Source of the DNA: SYFT01 sp964471115
GTDB lineage: Bacteria; Acidobacteriota; Vicinamibacteria; Vicinamibacterales; SCN-69-37
Reading direction: 5' to 3'
DNA: 64,000 bases
Assembly: GCA_964471115.1 (NCBI GenBank)
Contig: CAYYFE010000016.1
Coordinates: forward strand, 1-64,000
Position numbers and translations under genes: made by a program. Below the pieces are notes generated by a model. The model did no database searches. It was not told the DNA's origin and saw only the letters and a program-made list of their open reading frames with translations. Shown here piece after piece: positions 1 to 9,227 of this stretch (its first letter is position 1; each line of letters opens with the position of its first letter).

Positions 1-1974
1 GCGCCCGAGCTGCCGCCGATGAATCCGCCCACCGAGACCGACGGGCGGGGCTTCTACAAGTCCGACGACAACGGCGCCACGTGGGAGCGCATGTCGCGCG
101 AGCGCGGCGGCGGCCCGGCCTACTACTCGGAGATCTTCGTCGACCCGCGCCACGCCGACACGGTGTGGGTGATCAACACGAACATGATCTGGACGCGCGA
201 CGCGGGCAAGACCTTCACGCAGGTCGGCATCGAGCGCGGCAGCGGGCCGTGGGCCGTGCACGTCGACCACCACGAGGTCGAGTTCGACCCGAACGACCCC
301 AATCACATCATCATCGGCAACGACGGCGGCATCTACGAAACGTACGATGACGGTCAGACGTGGCGGTTCTTCTCGAACCTGCCGATCACCCAGTTCTACC
401 GCGTGGGCATCGGCAACGAGGCGCCCTTCTACACGGTGTGCGGCGGCACCCAGGACAACTTCTCGTTGTGTGGTCCCTCGGGCACCAGCAACACGTGGGG
501 CATCCGCACCAGCGACTGGTACATCGTGAACGGCGGCGACGGCTTCCAGCCGATTCCCGATCCCGTGGATCACCGGTACATCTACGCCACGTCGCAGACC
601 GGCGGTCTGACGCGGTTCGACCGCACCACCGGCCGCGGACAGGCCATCCGGCCGCCGGCCGGCGGCACGCTGGCGGCGGCGCAGTCGGGCGCGGCCGGCG
701 GGCGCGGGGGTGGCGGCGGCGAGCGCGTCAACTGGGACGCGCCGTACATCATCAGCCCGCACCTCAACACGCGTCTCTACTGGGGCAACAACTTCCTCTA
801 CAAGAGCGACGATCGCGGCGCCAGCTGGGCGCGCGTCAGCCCGGACCTCACGCGCAACCTCGACCCGCGCGAGATTCCGATCATGGGCAAGTTGTGGCCG
901 CCCGACGCCATCGCCTTCCGTGAGTCGACGACCGACCTGAGCACGATCGTCTCGGTCGACGAGTCCCCGCTCATCCCCGGCCTGCTCTACGTCGGCACCG
1001 ACGACGGCCTGCTGCAGGTGTCGGAGGACGACGGGAAGAACTGGCGGCGGGTGGAGGACTTCCCGGGCGTGCCGAAGTGGGCGTACGTGAGCGACGTCTT
1101 CGCGTCGCCCCTCGACCAGAACACCGTGTTCGTGACGCTCAACAACTGGCAGTTCGGCGACTACAAGCCCTATGTCGTCAAGAGCACGGATCGCGGCCGG
1201 ACGTTCACCAACATCACCGGGAACCTGCCGCCGAAGCACAACGTGTGGTCCATCATCCAGGATCACGTCAATCCGAACCTGCTGTTCGTCGGCACGGAGT
1301 TCGCCGTGTTCACCTCGGTGGACGGCGGCCGGACCTGGGTGAAGCTGCAGGGCGGCATTCCGACCATGCAGGCGCGCGACATGCAGGTGCAGAAGCGCGA
1401 GAACGACCTGGTCATCGGCACGTTCGGGCGCAGCTTCTACATCCTCGACGACTACAGCCCGCTGCGTGAGATCACGCCGCAGGCGCTGGCCGAGGAGGCG
1501 CGGCTGTATCCCGTGAAGAACCCGTGGCTCGTGCAGCCGGGCGGCCTCGCGCCGGACGGGTCGGCGGGTGTCGCCACGCTGGGCGGCAACATGACGAGCC
1601 CGAACCCGCCGATTGGCGCCAACTTCGCCTACTCGGTGGGCCAGGCGATTCCCGACGGGACCGAACTGGTGTTGACGATCACGGATGCGCGCGGGCAGCG
1701 CGTGCGTGAGATGACGGTCGACAAGGCGGTGGGACTGAGGCGCGTGCTGTGGAACCTGCGTGGCGATCCGCCGCAGGGCCAGGGCGGCGGCCAGGGGCCG
1801 GCCCGTGGCGCCGGTCCTGCCGGGGCGCCGGGTGTGCAGTTCGGTCGCGGCGGCGGCGGTGGCGCGCCGCTGGTGGCGCCGGGCTCGTACCGCGCGCAGC
1901 TGGGCAAGAAGACCGGCGACACTGTGACGCCCGTCGGCCCGGCGCAGACCTTCCGAGTCCTGGAAGTGCAGTAG
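1..1974 (+). CDS. Sortilin/BNR-type beta-propeller protein, 5' end outside window
   Basis: The reading frame is open from base 1, so the true start probably lies upstream; the first ATG is at 19. The product is a repeat protein of the sortilin/Vps10 or BNR-glycosidase propeller class, usually exported in Acidobacteria. At least six Asp-box motifs (S-x-D-x-G-x-T-W) are visible, for example SDDNGATW, YDDGQTW, SDDRGASW, EDDGKNW, TDRGRTF and VDGGRTW. After the propeller, a C-terminal segment (PDGTELVLTITDARGQ, LWNLRGDPP) resembles a beta-sandwich module. Two Gly/Arg-rich linkers (GGRGGGGGERV, FGRGGGGGAP) interrupt the protein. No catalytic residues can be assigned, so an enzymatic role is not claimed. 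The stop codon is followed directly by an 8-bp repeat array and hairpin shared with the convergent helicase gene. Confidence 0.85.
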   Translation, partial: APELPPMNPPTETDGRGFYKSDDNGATWERMSRERGGGPAYYSEIFVDPRHADTVWVINTNMIWTRDAGKTFTQVGIERGSGPWAVHVDHHEVEFDPNDPNHIIIGNDGGIYETYDDGQTWRFFSNLPITQFYRVGIGNEAPFYTVCGGTQDNFSLCGPSGTSNTWGIRTSDWYIVNGGDGFQPIPDPVDHRYIYATSQTGGLTRFDRTTGRGQAIRPPAGGTLAAAQSGAAGGRGGGGGERVNWDAPYIISPHLNTRLYWGNNFLYKSDDRGASWARVSPDLTRNLDPREIPIMGKLWPPDAIAFRESTTDLSTIVSVDESPLIPGLLYVGTDDGLLQVSEDDGKNWRRVEDFPGVPKWAYVSDVFASPLDQNTVFVTLNNWQFGDYKPYVVKSTDRGRTFTNITGNLPPKHNVWSIIQDHVNPNLLFVGTEFAVFTSVDGGRTWVKLQGGIPTMQARDMQVQKRENDLVIGTFGRSFYILDDYSPLREITPQALAEEARLYPVKNPWLVQPGGLAPDGSAGVATLGGNMTSPNPPIGANFAYSVGQAIPDGTELVLTITDARGQRVREMTVDKAVGLRRVLWNLRGDPPQGQGGGQGPARGAGPAGAPGVQFGRGGGGGAPLVAPGSYRAQLGKKTGDTVTPVGPAQTFRVLEVQ

Positions 1975-1978
1975 TAGA

Positions 1979-2040
1979 TGGCGAGATGACGAGATGACGA
2001 GATGACGAGGTGGCGAGGTGGCCGCCTCGTCATCTCGCCA
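1979..2040. terminator. Repeat-derived hairpin between convergent genes (family C, 8-bp units)
   Basis: The 72-bp gap between two convergent genes is filled by 8-bp units of the form GATGACGA/GGTGGCGA running from 1977 to about 2024. The first arm, TGGCGAGATGACGAG (1979-1993), is repeated perfectly in inverse at 2026-2040, giving a 15-bp stem with a 32-nt loop. Its position suggests a bidirectional terminator, although no T-tract follows. The same unit forms an eleven-copy array at 60544-60631. Confidence 0.6.
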
Positions 2041-2046
2041 CCGACG

Positions 2047-4881
2047 TCAGCCCAGCAAGAACTCCAGATCGTCGGTCGACAGCCCGGCCAGGCCGACGGG
2101 GTTGGCTGACAACACGGCTTCGGCCAGCGCGCGTTTGCTGTCCTGCAGCGCCAGCACCTTTTCCTCCACCGTATCCTCGGCAATCAACCGATACGCAAAC
2201 ACCTCGCGCGTCTGCCCGATGCGGTGCGTGCGGTCGATGGCCTGCGCTTCGACGGCGGGGTTCCACCAGGGGTCGAGCAGGAACACGTAGTCGGCCGCCG
2301 TCAGGTTGAGGCCCACGCCGCCGGCCTTGAGACTCATCAGGAAGACGGGGCAGTGTGGGTCGGTCTGGAACCGCTCGACGCGCGGCGCGCGGTCGCGGGT
2401 GCGGCCGTCGAGGTATTCGTACTTGATCTTCGCGCGGTCCAGCGCCGGCTTGACGAGCGCCAGCAGGCTGGTGAATTGCGAGAACACCAGCGCCTTGTGG
2501 CCTTCGTCGATCACCTCGGTCAGCCGCTCGAGCAGCAGATCGATCTTCGACGAGGGTTCGTGCTGACGGGCCGGGGCGATGAGTCCCGGATGACAGGCGG
2601 CCTGGCGCAGGCGCAACAACGCTTCGAGCACCTGCAGGCCCGCGCGGCCCACGCCGACCTTTTTCACATGGGCGAACAGCGACGCGCGATAGTGGCGCCG
2701 GAGCGCGTCGTAGAAGCTGCGTTCGCGCGTCGTGAGTTCACACGTCAGCGTCTGCTCGGTGCGCGCCGGCAGTTCCTGCGCGACCTGGGCCTTGGTGCGG
2801 CGCAGCAGGAACGGCCGCAGGCCGCGGGCCACCAGCGCCAGCGCCTCGTCGCCGTCGCCACCGTCGGCCGCGCGCGTCGACCGCCGGGTCGCCTTGCGGA
2901 AGTGGGACGACCGTCCGAGCAGGCCGGGGTTGAGGAACTCGAAGAGGCTCCACAGTTCGCCCAGGTGATTTTCGAGCGGGGTGCCCGACAGGGCGAGCCG
3001 GTGACGCGCGTTGAGCAGCCGCACGGCCTTGGCGGCTTCGGTCGACGCGTTTTTGATGGCCTGCGCTTCATCGAGGAACACGTATTCGAACTCCACCTCG
3101 CGCAGGTGCGCGATGTCGCGCCGCACGGTGCCGTACGTGACCAGTACCAGATCGGCGCGCGTGAGTTCGTGGTCGGAGGTCCGGCGCTCGAGCGACGAAT
3201 AGTCGAGCACCCGCAGCTGCGGCGTGAACCGCGCGGCTTCCGCCTGCCAGTTGTGCACGACCGACCGCGGGACCACGGCCAATGACGGCCGCGGGTCGGT
3301 GGCCGCCACACGCGCCAGTTCCGCCAGCACCGTCACCGTCTTGCCCAGGCCCATGTCGTCGGCCAGGCAGCCGCCGAAGGAGAAGTGCCGGAGAAACTGC
3401 AGCCAGCCAAGCGCCTCGCGCTGGTACGTCCGCAGGTCCCCCTGAAACGTGGGGGGCGGATCGACCGGCGCCGGCGTGACCGCCGTGGCCAGGCGATCCC
3501 GCAACGCCTCGAACGCGTCGTCGACGAGGACCTCGGCCTCGGTTTGCGCGTCCAGCAGCGCGTCGAGCAGCGCGGCCTGATGGGCCCGGTACCGCACGGT
3601 GCCATCGGGCCGCGTCACGCCGATGGCCAGCAGCGGCGTGTACCGGCGCAGCCATTCGTCAGGAATCACGCCGATCGACCCGTCGCCCAGGCGCACCGTC
3701 TGTTCGCCGCGATCGAGGGCGGTCAGCAGTTCGGGCAGCGTGGCGGTGGTGTCGCCGTAGGCGACCGTCGCGTTGAGGTCGAACCAGTCGATGCCCGATG
3801 TCACCGACAGCCGCAGCGTGCCTGCCGGACGGTACGGCACGCCGTCGGCCTCCACCGTCCACCCCTGCGTCGTCAGGTCGCGGACGATCGCGTCAAGGGA
3901 TCGCACCGGCACCTGCCACCGGCCGGCGTCCGCGGTCACGCCGCTGCCGACCATCTGCGTCTCGGCGGCCTGTTCTTCACCGGCCACGCGATGGATGAAC
4001 CGCTGCCGCACGGCGTCGAACCACGGTGACGGCCCGTCGGCCGGCACCAGGGTGCCGTCGTACATGAATGACAACGTGGCGTCGAGACGGTCGGAGGGCG
4101 ACGAGGCCGAGGGTGTCGACAGCCGGAGGTACGGCACCGGTGAGGTGTGGACCGGTTCGATGCGCAGCGCCTCGGGCAGCGTGTCGGGGTTGGCGCCAAA
4201 CCGCGAAAGCCACTGCGCCAGTCGAGGCACGTCGGGCGCGGACACCACGAACGGCCCTGACGCCCGCAGCGCGGCGACCACCGCCGCGGCCGGGCCGGGG
4301 TCAAACAGGGCCAGCCGTTCGTGCGTGAGGAACAGTCCATCGAGCACCAGGACCGGCCCGGTGATGGGCAGCCGGTCGTGGGCCCGCACGAGTTGGCCGC
4401 TGACGATGAAGTCGTCGTCGTCGGGGGCCGCCTCGACCTCGAACCGCCACTCAGGCCCATCGTCCCAGACGAGCAGGCGGGTGGTCGGATCGTCGGCGTG
4501 TTCGCGCAGGATCAGGCGGCTCACGCGGGCGGCCAGCGGCGCCCACTCGAGCGCCACAGCCATCGGCAGCGTCACGAGGCCCGGGGCGGCACCGGCGCGC
4601 GTTGCCCCCGACAGAAACGGCGCCAGCAGGCGCCGGTCGGTGGGTGACGTGCGCAGCGCGGCGCTGTCGGTGATCGTGGCGGGGACGGGCCGATCCCACG
4701 TGCCGTCCGGGCGGCGCACGCGGGCCAGCAGATGGACGACCAGCGCCTGGGCGGCGCGGCTGGCCCGGGCATCAATCGCATACAGGTACTCGGCGCGATG
4801 GCCGGCCGGACCGGCCGGCGGGGCCGCATCGGCCGCGAGGGCCTGTTCAAGGGCGAGCAGGGGAGAACGGTTCGCGTCCAA
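2047..4881 (-). CDS. SNF2-family DEAD/DEAH helicase-like ATPase
   Basis: A 944-residue bacterial SWI2/SNF2 ATPase of the HepA/RapA-like superfamily 2, expected to translocate on DNA or remodel DNA-protein complexes. The first half (about 450 residues) is a variable SNF2-associated region. The motor follows: Walker A ADDMGLGKT near residue 505, the Walker B variant DEAQ near 600, motif III LSGTPLENH, then the C-terminal helicase lobe with FSQFTSLL near 795, SLKAGGVGLNL, DPWWNP and THRIGQ near 883. The start is a TTG at 4881; no in-frame ATG lies nearby, so the exact N terminus is uncertain. It is divergent from the NYN-LOTUS gene, with a repeat-filled spacer between them. It stands alone, with no obvious methylase or nuclease partner, so a restriction or defence role is not supported. 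Confidence 0.9.
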   Translation of the reverse strand: MDANRSPLLALEQALAADAAPPAGPAGHRAEYLYAIDARASRAAQALVVHLLARVRRPDGTWDRPVPATITDSAALRTSPTDRRLLAPFLSGATRAGAAPGLVTLPMAVALEWAPLAARVSRLILREHADDPTTRLLVWDDGPEWRFEVEAAPDDDDFIVSGQLVRAHDRLPITGPVLVLDGLFLTHERLALFDPGPAAAVVAALRASGPFVVSAPDVPRLAQWLSRFGANPDTLPEALRIEPVHTSPVPYLRLSTPSASSPSDRLDATLSFMYDGTLVPADGPSPWFDAVRQRFIHRVAGEEQAAETQMVGSGVTADAGRWQVPVRSLDAIVRDLTTQGWTVEADGVPYRPAGTLRLSVTSGIDWFDLNATVAYGDTTATLPELLTALDRGEQTVRLGDGSIGVIPDEWLRRYTPLLAIGVTRPDGTVRYRAHQAALLDALLDAQTEAEVLVDDAFEALRDRLATAVTPAPVDPPPTFQGDLRTYQREALGWLQFLRHFSFGGCLADDMGLGKTVTVLAELARVAATDPRPSLAVVPRSVVHNWQAEAARFTPQLRVLDYSSLERRTSDHELTRADLVLVTYGTVRRDIAHLREVEFEYVFLDEAQAIKNASTEAAKAVRLLNARHRLALSGTPLENHLGELWSLFEFLNPGLLGRSSHFRKATRRSTRAADGGDGDEALALVARGLRPFLLRRTKAQVAQELPARTEQTLTCELTTRERSFYDALRRHYRASLFAHVKKVGVGRAGLQVLEALLRLRQAACHPGLIAPARQHEPSSKIDLLLERLTEVIDEGHKALVFSQFTSLLALVKPALDRAKIKYEYLDGRTRDRAPRVERFQTDPHCPVFLMSLKAGGVGLNLTAADYVFLLDPWWNPAVEAQAIDRTHRIGQTREVFAYRLIAEDTVEEKVLALQDSKRALAEAVLSANPVGLAGLSTDDLEFLLG

Positions 4882-4903
4882 ACGACCATGATACAGTGGC
4901 TAG

Positions 4904-5065
4904 GCAGTGCGCAGTGCGCAGTGCGCAGTGCGCGGTGCGGAGTGCGCAGTGCGCTCGCACCTGGCTCCTGCACACCGAACGCTACGCACCTCGCACTTTT
5001 GCACTCGGCACTCTTGCCCTTCGCACTCCGCACTTTTCGCACTTCGCACTCCGCACTCCGCACTG
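4904..5065. repeat. Family A 7-bp repeats in opposite orientations
   Basis: The spacer between the divergent helicase and NYN-LOTUS genes holds seven units of GCAGTGC (4904-4952, two of them variants) and then degenerate units in the complementary orientation (CGCACTC/CGCACTT, about 4991-5065). The halves can pair imperfectly into a long hairpin. Family A recurs at 25585-25619 and 38495-38536. The array takes up nearly all of the 193-bp spacer, so the promoters of both genes lie inside or beside it; no clear -35/-10 pair was recognised. Confidence 0.8.
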
Positions 5066-5074
5066 ATTTGACTC

Positions 5075-6352
5075 ATGTCTGACCGTCTCCGTATTGCCGT
5101 ATTCATCGACTTCGACAACATCGAAATTGGCGTCAAGAACACCCTGGGGGCGTCCTTTGACGCCGGCCTCGTCCTGGAAGCGCTCAAGGAGCGCGGCGAG
5201 GTGGTGTCCAAGATGGCCTACTCCGACTGGCAGCGCGCCGGCGGGTATTCCCGCGCGCTGACCCAGCACGCCATCCGCATGGTCCAGCGGAATCTCACGC
5301 CCGGCGGCGACAAAAACGGCGCCGACATCAACCTCGCGCTCGATGCGCTCGAGATGGCGTTCACGCATCCGCACATCAACGCCTTCGTCATCGTGGGCGG
5401 CGACTCCGACTTCATCAGCCTCGTCGAAAAACTCAAGCAGTACGACAAGAAGGTGTTCGTCGTCGGCGGACGCCAGTTCACCAGCGCGATCATGCAGCGC
5501 AACTGTCATGAGTTCATCGCGTACGAAAACCTGATTGGCAGCAGCCGTCGCAGCGCGGGCGGCCCCCGCGAGTCGCGCGCGGAACGCGCCGACGTGAGTC
5601 AGGCCGTGCCGCTGGTGACCCGCGCACTCAAGGTGCTGCTCGAGCGCGACGTGGACCCGCAGCTGGGCCTGCTCAAGAGCACGCTGCTGCAGCTGGACTC
5701 GACCTTCTCCGAACGCACCTATGGCGCGGGCACGTTCCGCGACTTCGCGCAGAAGCTGCAGCAGGCGGGCGCCCTGCGCCTGTATCAGGGCAAGGGTGGC
5801 TGGCTGGTGGGACCGGCCGACGGCGAACTGCCGGTGGCCGAGGCTGCCGCGCCCGTCGACGTCGCGCCGAAGGGCGAGCCGCGGGCGGCCGAGGCCGTCG
5901 AGGCGCTGTATCGCATCATCTCGGCCGCCGAGATCAAGAAGTGGCCGCTGTACCTGCGGCACGTCAAACAAATCGTGCGCGCGCAGACGCCGCCGTTTGA
6001 CGAACGTGACTACGGGTTTGCGTCGCTGGCCGACCTGCTGCGGGCCGCGCACAAACAGGGCGCGTTCCGCGTCGAGCGCGATCGCCAGGGTGTGATTCGC
6101 GTGTTCCAGGGCGGCAGTGTGGCGCCCGAGCGCGACACGACCGCCGGGCCGGCCGCCGGGGCCGACGAGACGGCGCCGGCCGAGGTCGTCGACCTCCCGG
6201 TGGAGACCGCCACCCCGGAGCCGGCGGCCGCCGAGGCTGACGCCGAGGTCGAGGCCACCGAGCCGCCGGCCACCAAGCGGCGGCGGACGCGCGCCCCCAG
6301 ACGGACCCCGAAAGCCGTCGCTTCGCCCCGCAAGCCACGCAAGAAGGCCTGA
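5075..6352 (+). CDS. NYN-domain (LabA-like PIN fold) protein with two OST-HTH/LOTUS domains
   Basis: 425 residues, cytoplasmic. Residues 1-155 form an NYN domain, a PIN-like metal-dependent RNase fold. Its acidic positions are conserved: FIDFDN (Asp12, Asp14), NGADINLALD, and GGDSDF. Two winged-helix OST-HTH/LOTUS domains follow, at about 171-248 (VPLVTRALKVLLERD to GGWLVG) and 272-350 (ALYRIISAAEIKKW to RVFQGG). An acidic Ala/Pro/Glu linker and a strongly basic tail (RRRTRAPRRTPK) end the protein. The architecture matches bacterial LabA-type proteins and resembles eukaryotic MARF1, so an RNA-targeted nuclease is likely, but the target is unknown. LOTUS domains have been reported to bind G-rich and G-quadruplex RNA, which is of interest because this genome has many G-rich arrays. 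ATG 5075 directly follows the family A array. Confidence 0.88.
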   Translation: MSDRLRIAVFIDFDNIEIGVKNTLGASFDAGLVLEALKERGEVVSKMAYSDWQRAGGYSRALTQHAIRMVQRNLTPGGDKNGADINLALDALEMAFTHPHINAFVIVGGDSDFISLVEKLKQYDKKVFVVGGRQFTSAIMQRNCHEFIAYENLIGSSRRSAGGPRESRAERADVSQAVPLVTRALKVLLERDVDPQLGLLKSTLLQLDSTFSERTYGAGTFRDFAQKLQQAGALRLYQGKGGWLVGPADGELPVAEAAAPVDVAPKGEPRAAEAVEALYRIISAAEIKKWPLYLRHVKQIVRAQTPPFDERDYGFASLADLLRAAHKQGAFRVERDRQGVIRVFQGGSVAPERDTTAGPAAGADETAPAEVVDLPVETATPEPAAAEADAEVEATEPPATKRRRTRAPRRTPKAVASPRKPRKKA

Positions 6353-6383
6353 CCGGAGTAAGCTCGCCGGCGGAGGTTTCCTC

Positions 6384-6896
6384 ATGAGGATTCGTTCGTT
6401 CGGCGTGCTGATGCTCGCGCTGCTCCCGGCCACGCTCACCGCGCAGGCACAGGCGCCCGCGCCGGCACCGCCCCCCACGTGGGAGTCGATGACGGCGACC
6501 ACGTGGAAGAACCTGCACAACAAGATCCTGGCGATGGCCAGGGACACGGAATTTCCGGACGCCAAGCTGGAGTGGAAGCCGCATCCTGATTCGCGCAGCG
6601 TGCTGGATGAGTACCGGCACGTAACGATCGGACTCGAGATGTCGACGGCGCAGTTGACGGGGCAGCCCTTCGACTATGCCGCGCGCCTGAAGGCCGACGA
6701 AGGCAAACCGCGCACGCGCGCCTCCGTCGTGGCCGAGATGGAAGCCGCCATCGCGGCGTCGTATCCCGTGGTGGAGCAGTCACCGACCCCGCGCCTGATC
6801 TTCTGGATCGATCATCAGGGCGAGCACTACGGCAAGCTGGTGTCGAACTACCGGATGAACGGCATCGTGCCGCCGGTGTCGCGCCCGCGGCGGTAG
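6384..6896 (+). CDS. Secreted DinB-superfamily protein
   Basis: 170 residues from ATG 6384, preceded by GGAGG at 6372-6376; the in-frame extension upstream overlaps the NYN gene and is rejected. A signal peptide (RIRSFGVLMLALLPATLTAQAQ) is followed by a four-helix DinB-like domain. Family features are the SVLDEYRHVTIG helix and the C-terminal IDHQGEHYGKLVSNYRMNGIVPP block with its metal-binding-type histidines. DinB-like proteins are metal-dependent enzymes, often thiol-dependent transferases, but the substrate cannot be told. The export signal is common among acidobacterial members. Confidence 0.8.
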   Translation: MRIRSFGVLMLALLPATLTAQAQAPAPAPPPTWESMTATTWKNLHNKILAMARDTEFPDAKLEWKPHPDSRSVLDEYRHVTIGLEMSTAQLTGQPFDYAARLKADEGKPRTRASVVAEMEAAIAASYPVVEQSPTPRLIFWIDHQGEHYGKLVSNYRMNGIVPPVSRPRR

Positions 6897-6940
6897 GCCC
6901 CGCGGCTGACATAAAATGCCCTTCACCTGGAGGGCAGAGC

Positions 6941-8677
6941 ATGCGGGATCTACGAGCCTCGATCGGACGTCGTGTGTGTGTGGCCGTGCTGGCGATCGTC
7001 GCCGGGCTGGCCGCGCCGGTTCACACGCAGCAGCAGCTGCGCACGCAGGCGGAGGAGTCCAACTGGACGGCCTACACCCGCCACGAGAACATGCTGGCCT
7101 ACATGCGCGCGCTGCAGGCCACCACGCGCGACATGCGGACGACGTCGTACGGCCGGTCACATGAAGGCCGCGACCTGCCGCTGGCGATCTTCGCGCGGCC
7201 GATGGTCACGCAGCCGTGGGAAGCCATGGCCTCGGGCAAACCCATCATCATGTTCCAGACCAACGTGCACGGCGGCGAACGCACGCAGCGCGAGTCGATC
7301 CTGCAGCTCATGCGCGAACTGGTCACGCCGGGCACCGAGCCGAACAAGGCGCTGGATCACGTCATCCTGCTCATCGCGCCGCAGATCAATCCGGATGGCT
7401 TTGAAGCCAGTCAGAACGGCCAGCGCGGCAACGCGTGGGGCATCGACCTCAATCGCGACTACATCAAGCTGGAACAGCCCGAAATCGCCAATGTGGTCAC
7501 CAACGTGTACCACCAGTGGTATCCGCACCTGATCATCGACGGCCACAACGGCGGCGCGCGGCCCTACAACATCAACTACGTCACGACCGCGAATGCCTCG
7601 GTCGATCAGGCGCTGGTCACCATCGCCAACAACGAGATCTTCCAGCACGTGCGCACGCGCAACGAGGAAGCCGGGCTGAAGGCCTTCTTCTACCCGGGCG
7701 GCAACGCCGAGTTCTGGCAGGGGGTGCCGGCGTATCCCCGCATCGGCATGACCTACGCGACGTTCCTCAACAGCTTCGGCATCACGTTCGAGTCACCGGC
7801 GCAGCCGATGGAAACGGGCGTGCGGTCGGGCCTCATCAGCTACAAGGCCGTGCTCGAGTGGGTGGTGGCCAACCGGCGGAAGGTGCTCGACACGGTGACG
7901 GCCGCGCGTCAGAAAACCGTCGAGATGGGGCTGACCGCCGACGGCGAAGTCATGGTGGCGATGGAGCAGGTGGACCACGACTTCACGGTGAGCTACGAGA
8001 TTCCCGATCCGCAGAACCAGGGCCAGTTCATCACCATTCCCAACGGCAAGCTGCGCACCAAGCCGAACGTGCTGGCCGCGCGCCCGCGCCCGTACGCCTA
8101 CATCCTGCCGAGGGAGGCGGTGCAGGCCGTGGCGCTGCTGCGCCAGCACAACATCACCGTGGAGGTGCTGCGCGAACCGAAGGCGCTGACCGTGCAGGCC
8201 TATGAACTGGGCGACGTCTTCTATCGCACCGAATACGACCATCAGGGCGCGACCACCGTCACCGTCAAGGCCGTGCACACGGTGGAGCGCACGTTCCCGG
8301 CCGGCACCTACGTCGTGTCGACGGCGCAGATGCTGGGACGCCTGGTGGCGCATCTGCTTGAACCGGAGAGTGACGACAACGTCGTGCTCTGGAATCGCAT
8401 GGACGCGTGGCTGCCGACGTCGCGCATCCGTCCCGCGCCGGCGAATCTGATTCCCGAAGCGTGGCCCGGCCGCGGCCAGGGCGCGGGCCCCGCCGGTGCC
8501 GCAGCCGCAGGCGCGGGCGCGGCTCAGGGCCGCGGGGCCGGCCGTGGCGCCGGTGCCGGCGATCCCGAAGCCCAGCCGCCCGCTCGCGGCGGCCGCGGTG
8601 GCGCACCTCAGCCGCCGCTGATTCCGATCTTCAAGCTGATGAACCGCACGCCGCTGCCGGCGGTGTTGGTGAAATGA
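6941..8677 (+). CDS. Secreted M14-family zinc carboxypeptidase
   Basis: 578 residues with an N-terminal signal sequence (VAVLAIVAGLAAPVHTQ). The M14 zinc site is visible as HGGE (NVHGGERTQ, near residue 110) and the second ligand in IIDGHNGG near 200. FESPAQP near 283 is the likely catalytic Glu region. LNRDYIKLEQPE matches the conserved substrate-binding Asn-Arg segment. The protein should cleave C-terminal residues from extracellular peptides. The last 90 residues are low complexity (AGRGAGAG, RGGRGGAP), like other exported proteins here. It lies 44 bp after the DinB-like gene, so the two may be cotranscribed. The stop is followed at once by GTGCTGGG-type repeats. Confidence 0.9.
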   Translation: MRDLRASIGRRVCVAVLAIVAGLAAPVHTQQQLRTQAEESNWTAYTRHENMLAYMRALQATTRDMRTTSYGRSHEGRDLPLAIFARPMVTQPWEAMASGKPIIMFQTNVHGGERTQRESILQLMRELVTPGTEPNKALDHVILLIAPQINPDGFEASQNGQRGNAWGIDLNRDYIKLEQPEIANVVTNVYHQWYPHLIIDGHNGGARPYNINYVTTANASVDQALVTIANNEIFQHVRTRNEEAGLKAFFYPGGNAEFWQGVPAYPRIGMTYATFLNSFGITFESPAQPMETGVRSGLISYKAVLEWVVANRRKVLDTVTAARQKTVEMGLTADGEVMVAMEQVDHDFTVSYEIPDPQNQGQFITIPNGKLRTKPNVLAARPRPYAYILPREAVQAVALLRQHNITVEVLREPKALTVQAYELGDVFYRTEYDHQGATTVTVKAVHTVERTFPAGTYVVSTAQMLGRLVAHLLEPESDDNVVLWNRMDAWLPTSRIRPAPANLIPEAWPGRGQGAGPAGAAAAGAGAAQGRGAGRGAGAGDPEAQPPARGGRGGAPQPPLIPIFKLMNRTPLPAVLVK

Positions 8678-8689
8678 TGAAGTGATGAA

Positions 8690-8725
8690 GTGCTGACGTG
8701 CTGGGGTGCTGAGGTGCTCAGGTGC
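8690..8725. repeat. Family I 8-bp repeats, G-rich on plus strand
   Basis: Four units of the form GTGCTGGG/GTGCTGAG/GTGCTCAG lie between two convergent genes and run a few bases into the four-helix-bundle CDS. The same unit in complementary orientation forms the array at 9228-9275, on the other side of that gene. Confidence 0.65.
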
Positions 8726-9116
8726 GCTTGTGGCGGAGGCGCTCCTTTGGAGTTGGCGTGTTCTGAAGGTATCGACGCAGCCGATTGGTGACATCGATGG
8801 TCTCGGCGATCTGCGCCGTGAGACTACCGTGTTCCTCCGAGCTGATGTAGCCCTTCGCGGACGCTTCTTCACAGAGATCGAGTAGTTCGTTGAGCGAACC
8901 CAGACTGATCACGGTGAATCGCGCGAAGTCGGGATGCCGATACCGTCCGAAGCCCTCCGCCAGATTGCGGCAGGCGGAACTGCTGGCTGAATCGAACTGG
9001 TCACGAAACTTCAGATCGCCCGCGATCGCCCTGCGCTGACACAAGCTGATGACGGCCTTCCGCACGGCGGAAGCCGACTGCCACGCCCTAAGGTCCTTGA
9101 AGCTTGAGACTCCCAT
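8718..9116 (-). CDS. Four-helix-bundle protein (S23/IVS-encoded protein family)
   Basis: 132 residues from ATG 9116. The longer open frame up to 9383 reads through the Gly-rich translation of a repeat array and is not believable as protein. The sequence MGVSSFKDLRAWQSASAVRKAV, RDQFDSASSSACRNLAEGFGR and SLGSLNELLDLCEEASAKGYIS is typical of the short helical-bundle family first known from 23S rRNA intervening sequences, and related in fold to the Avd proteins of diversity-generating retroelements. No reverse transcriptase or variable repeat is nearby. The function of free-standing members is unknown. Family I arrays flank it on both sides in opposite orientations. Confidence 0.85.
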   Translation of the reverse strand: MGVSSFKDLRAWQSASAVRKAVISLCQRRAIAGDLKFRDQFDSASSSACRNLAEGFGRYRHPDFARFTVISLGSLNELLDLCEEASAKGYISSEEHGSLTAQIAETIDVTNRLRRYLQNTPTPKERLRHKRT

Positions 9117-9227
9117 GCCGACGGACGTTGCAGGCGCTATGCCAGCGCCAAGCCACGTCTGACGCCGCCAGTACGCGATTTCTGCCACCCTGTCTGCTAT
9201 TGGCGCCCCCCCGCCCCCCCGCCCCCC

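Noticed and set aside
2047..4881. Defence island around the SNF2 helicase
   Set aside because: Neighbours are an unrelated propeller protein and an NYN-LOTUS protein; no nuclease, methylase or other defence component lies beside it.
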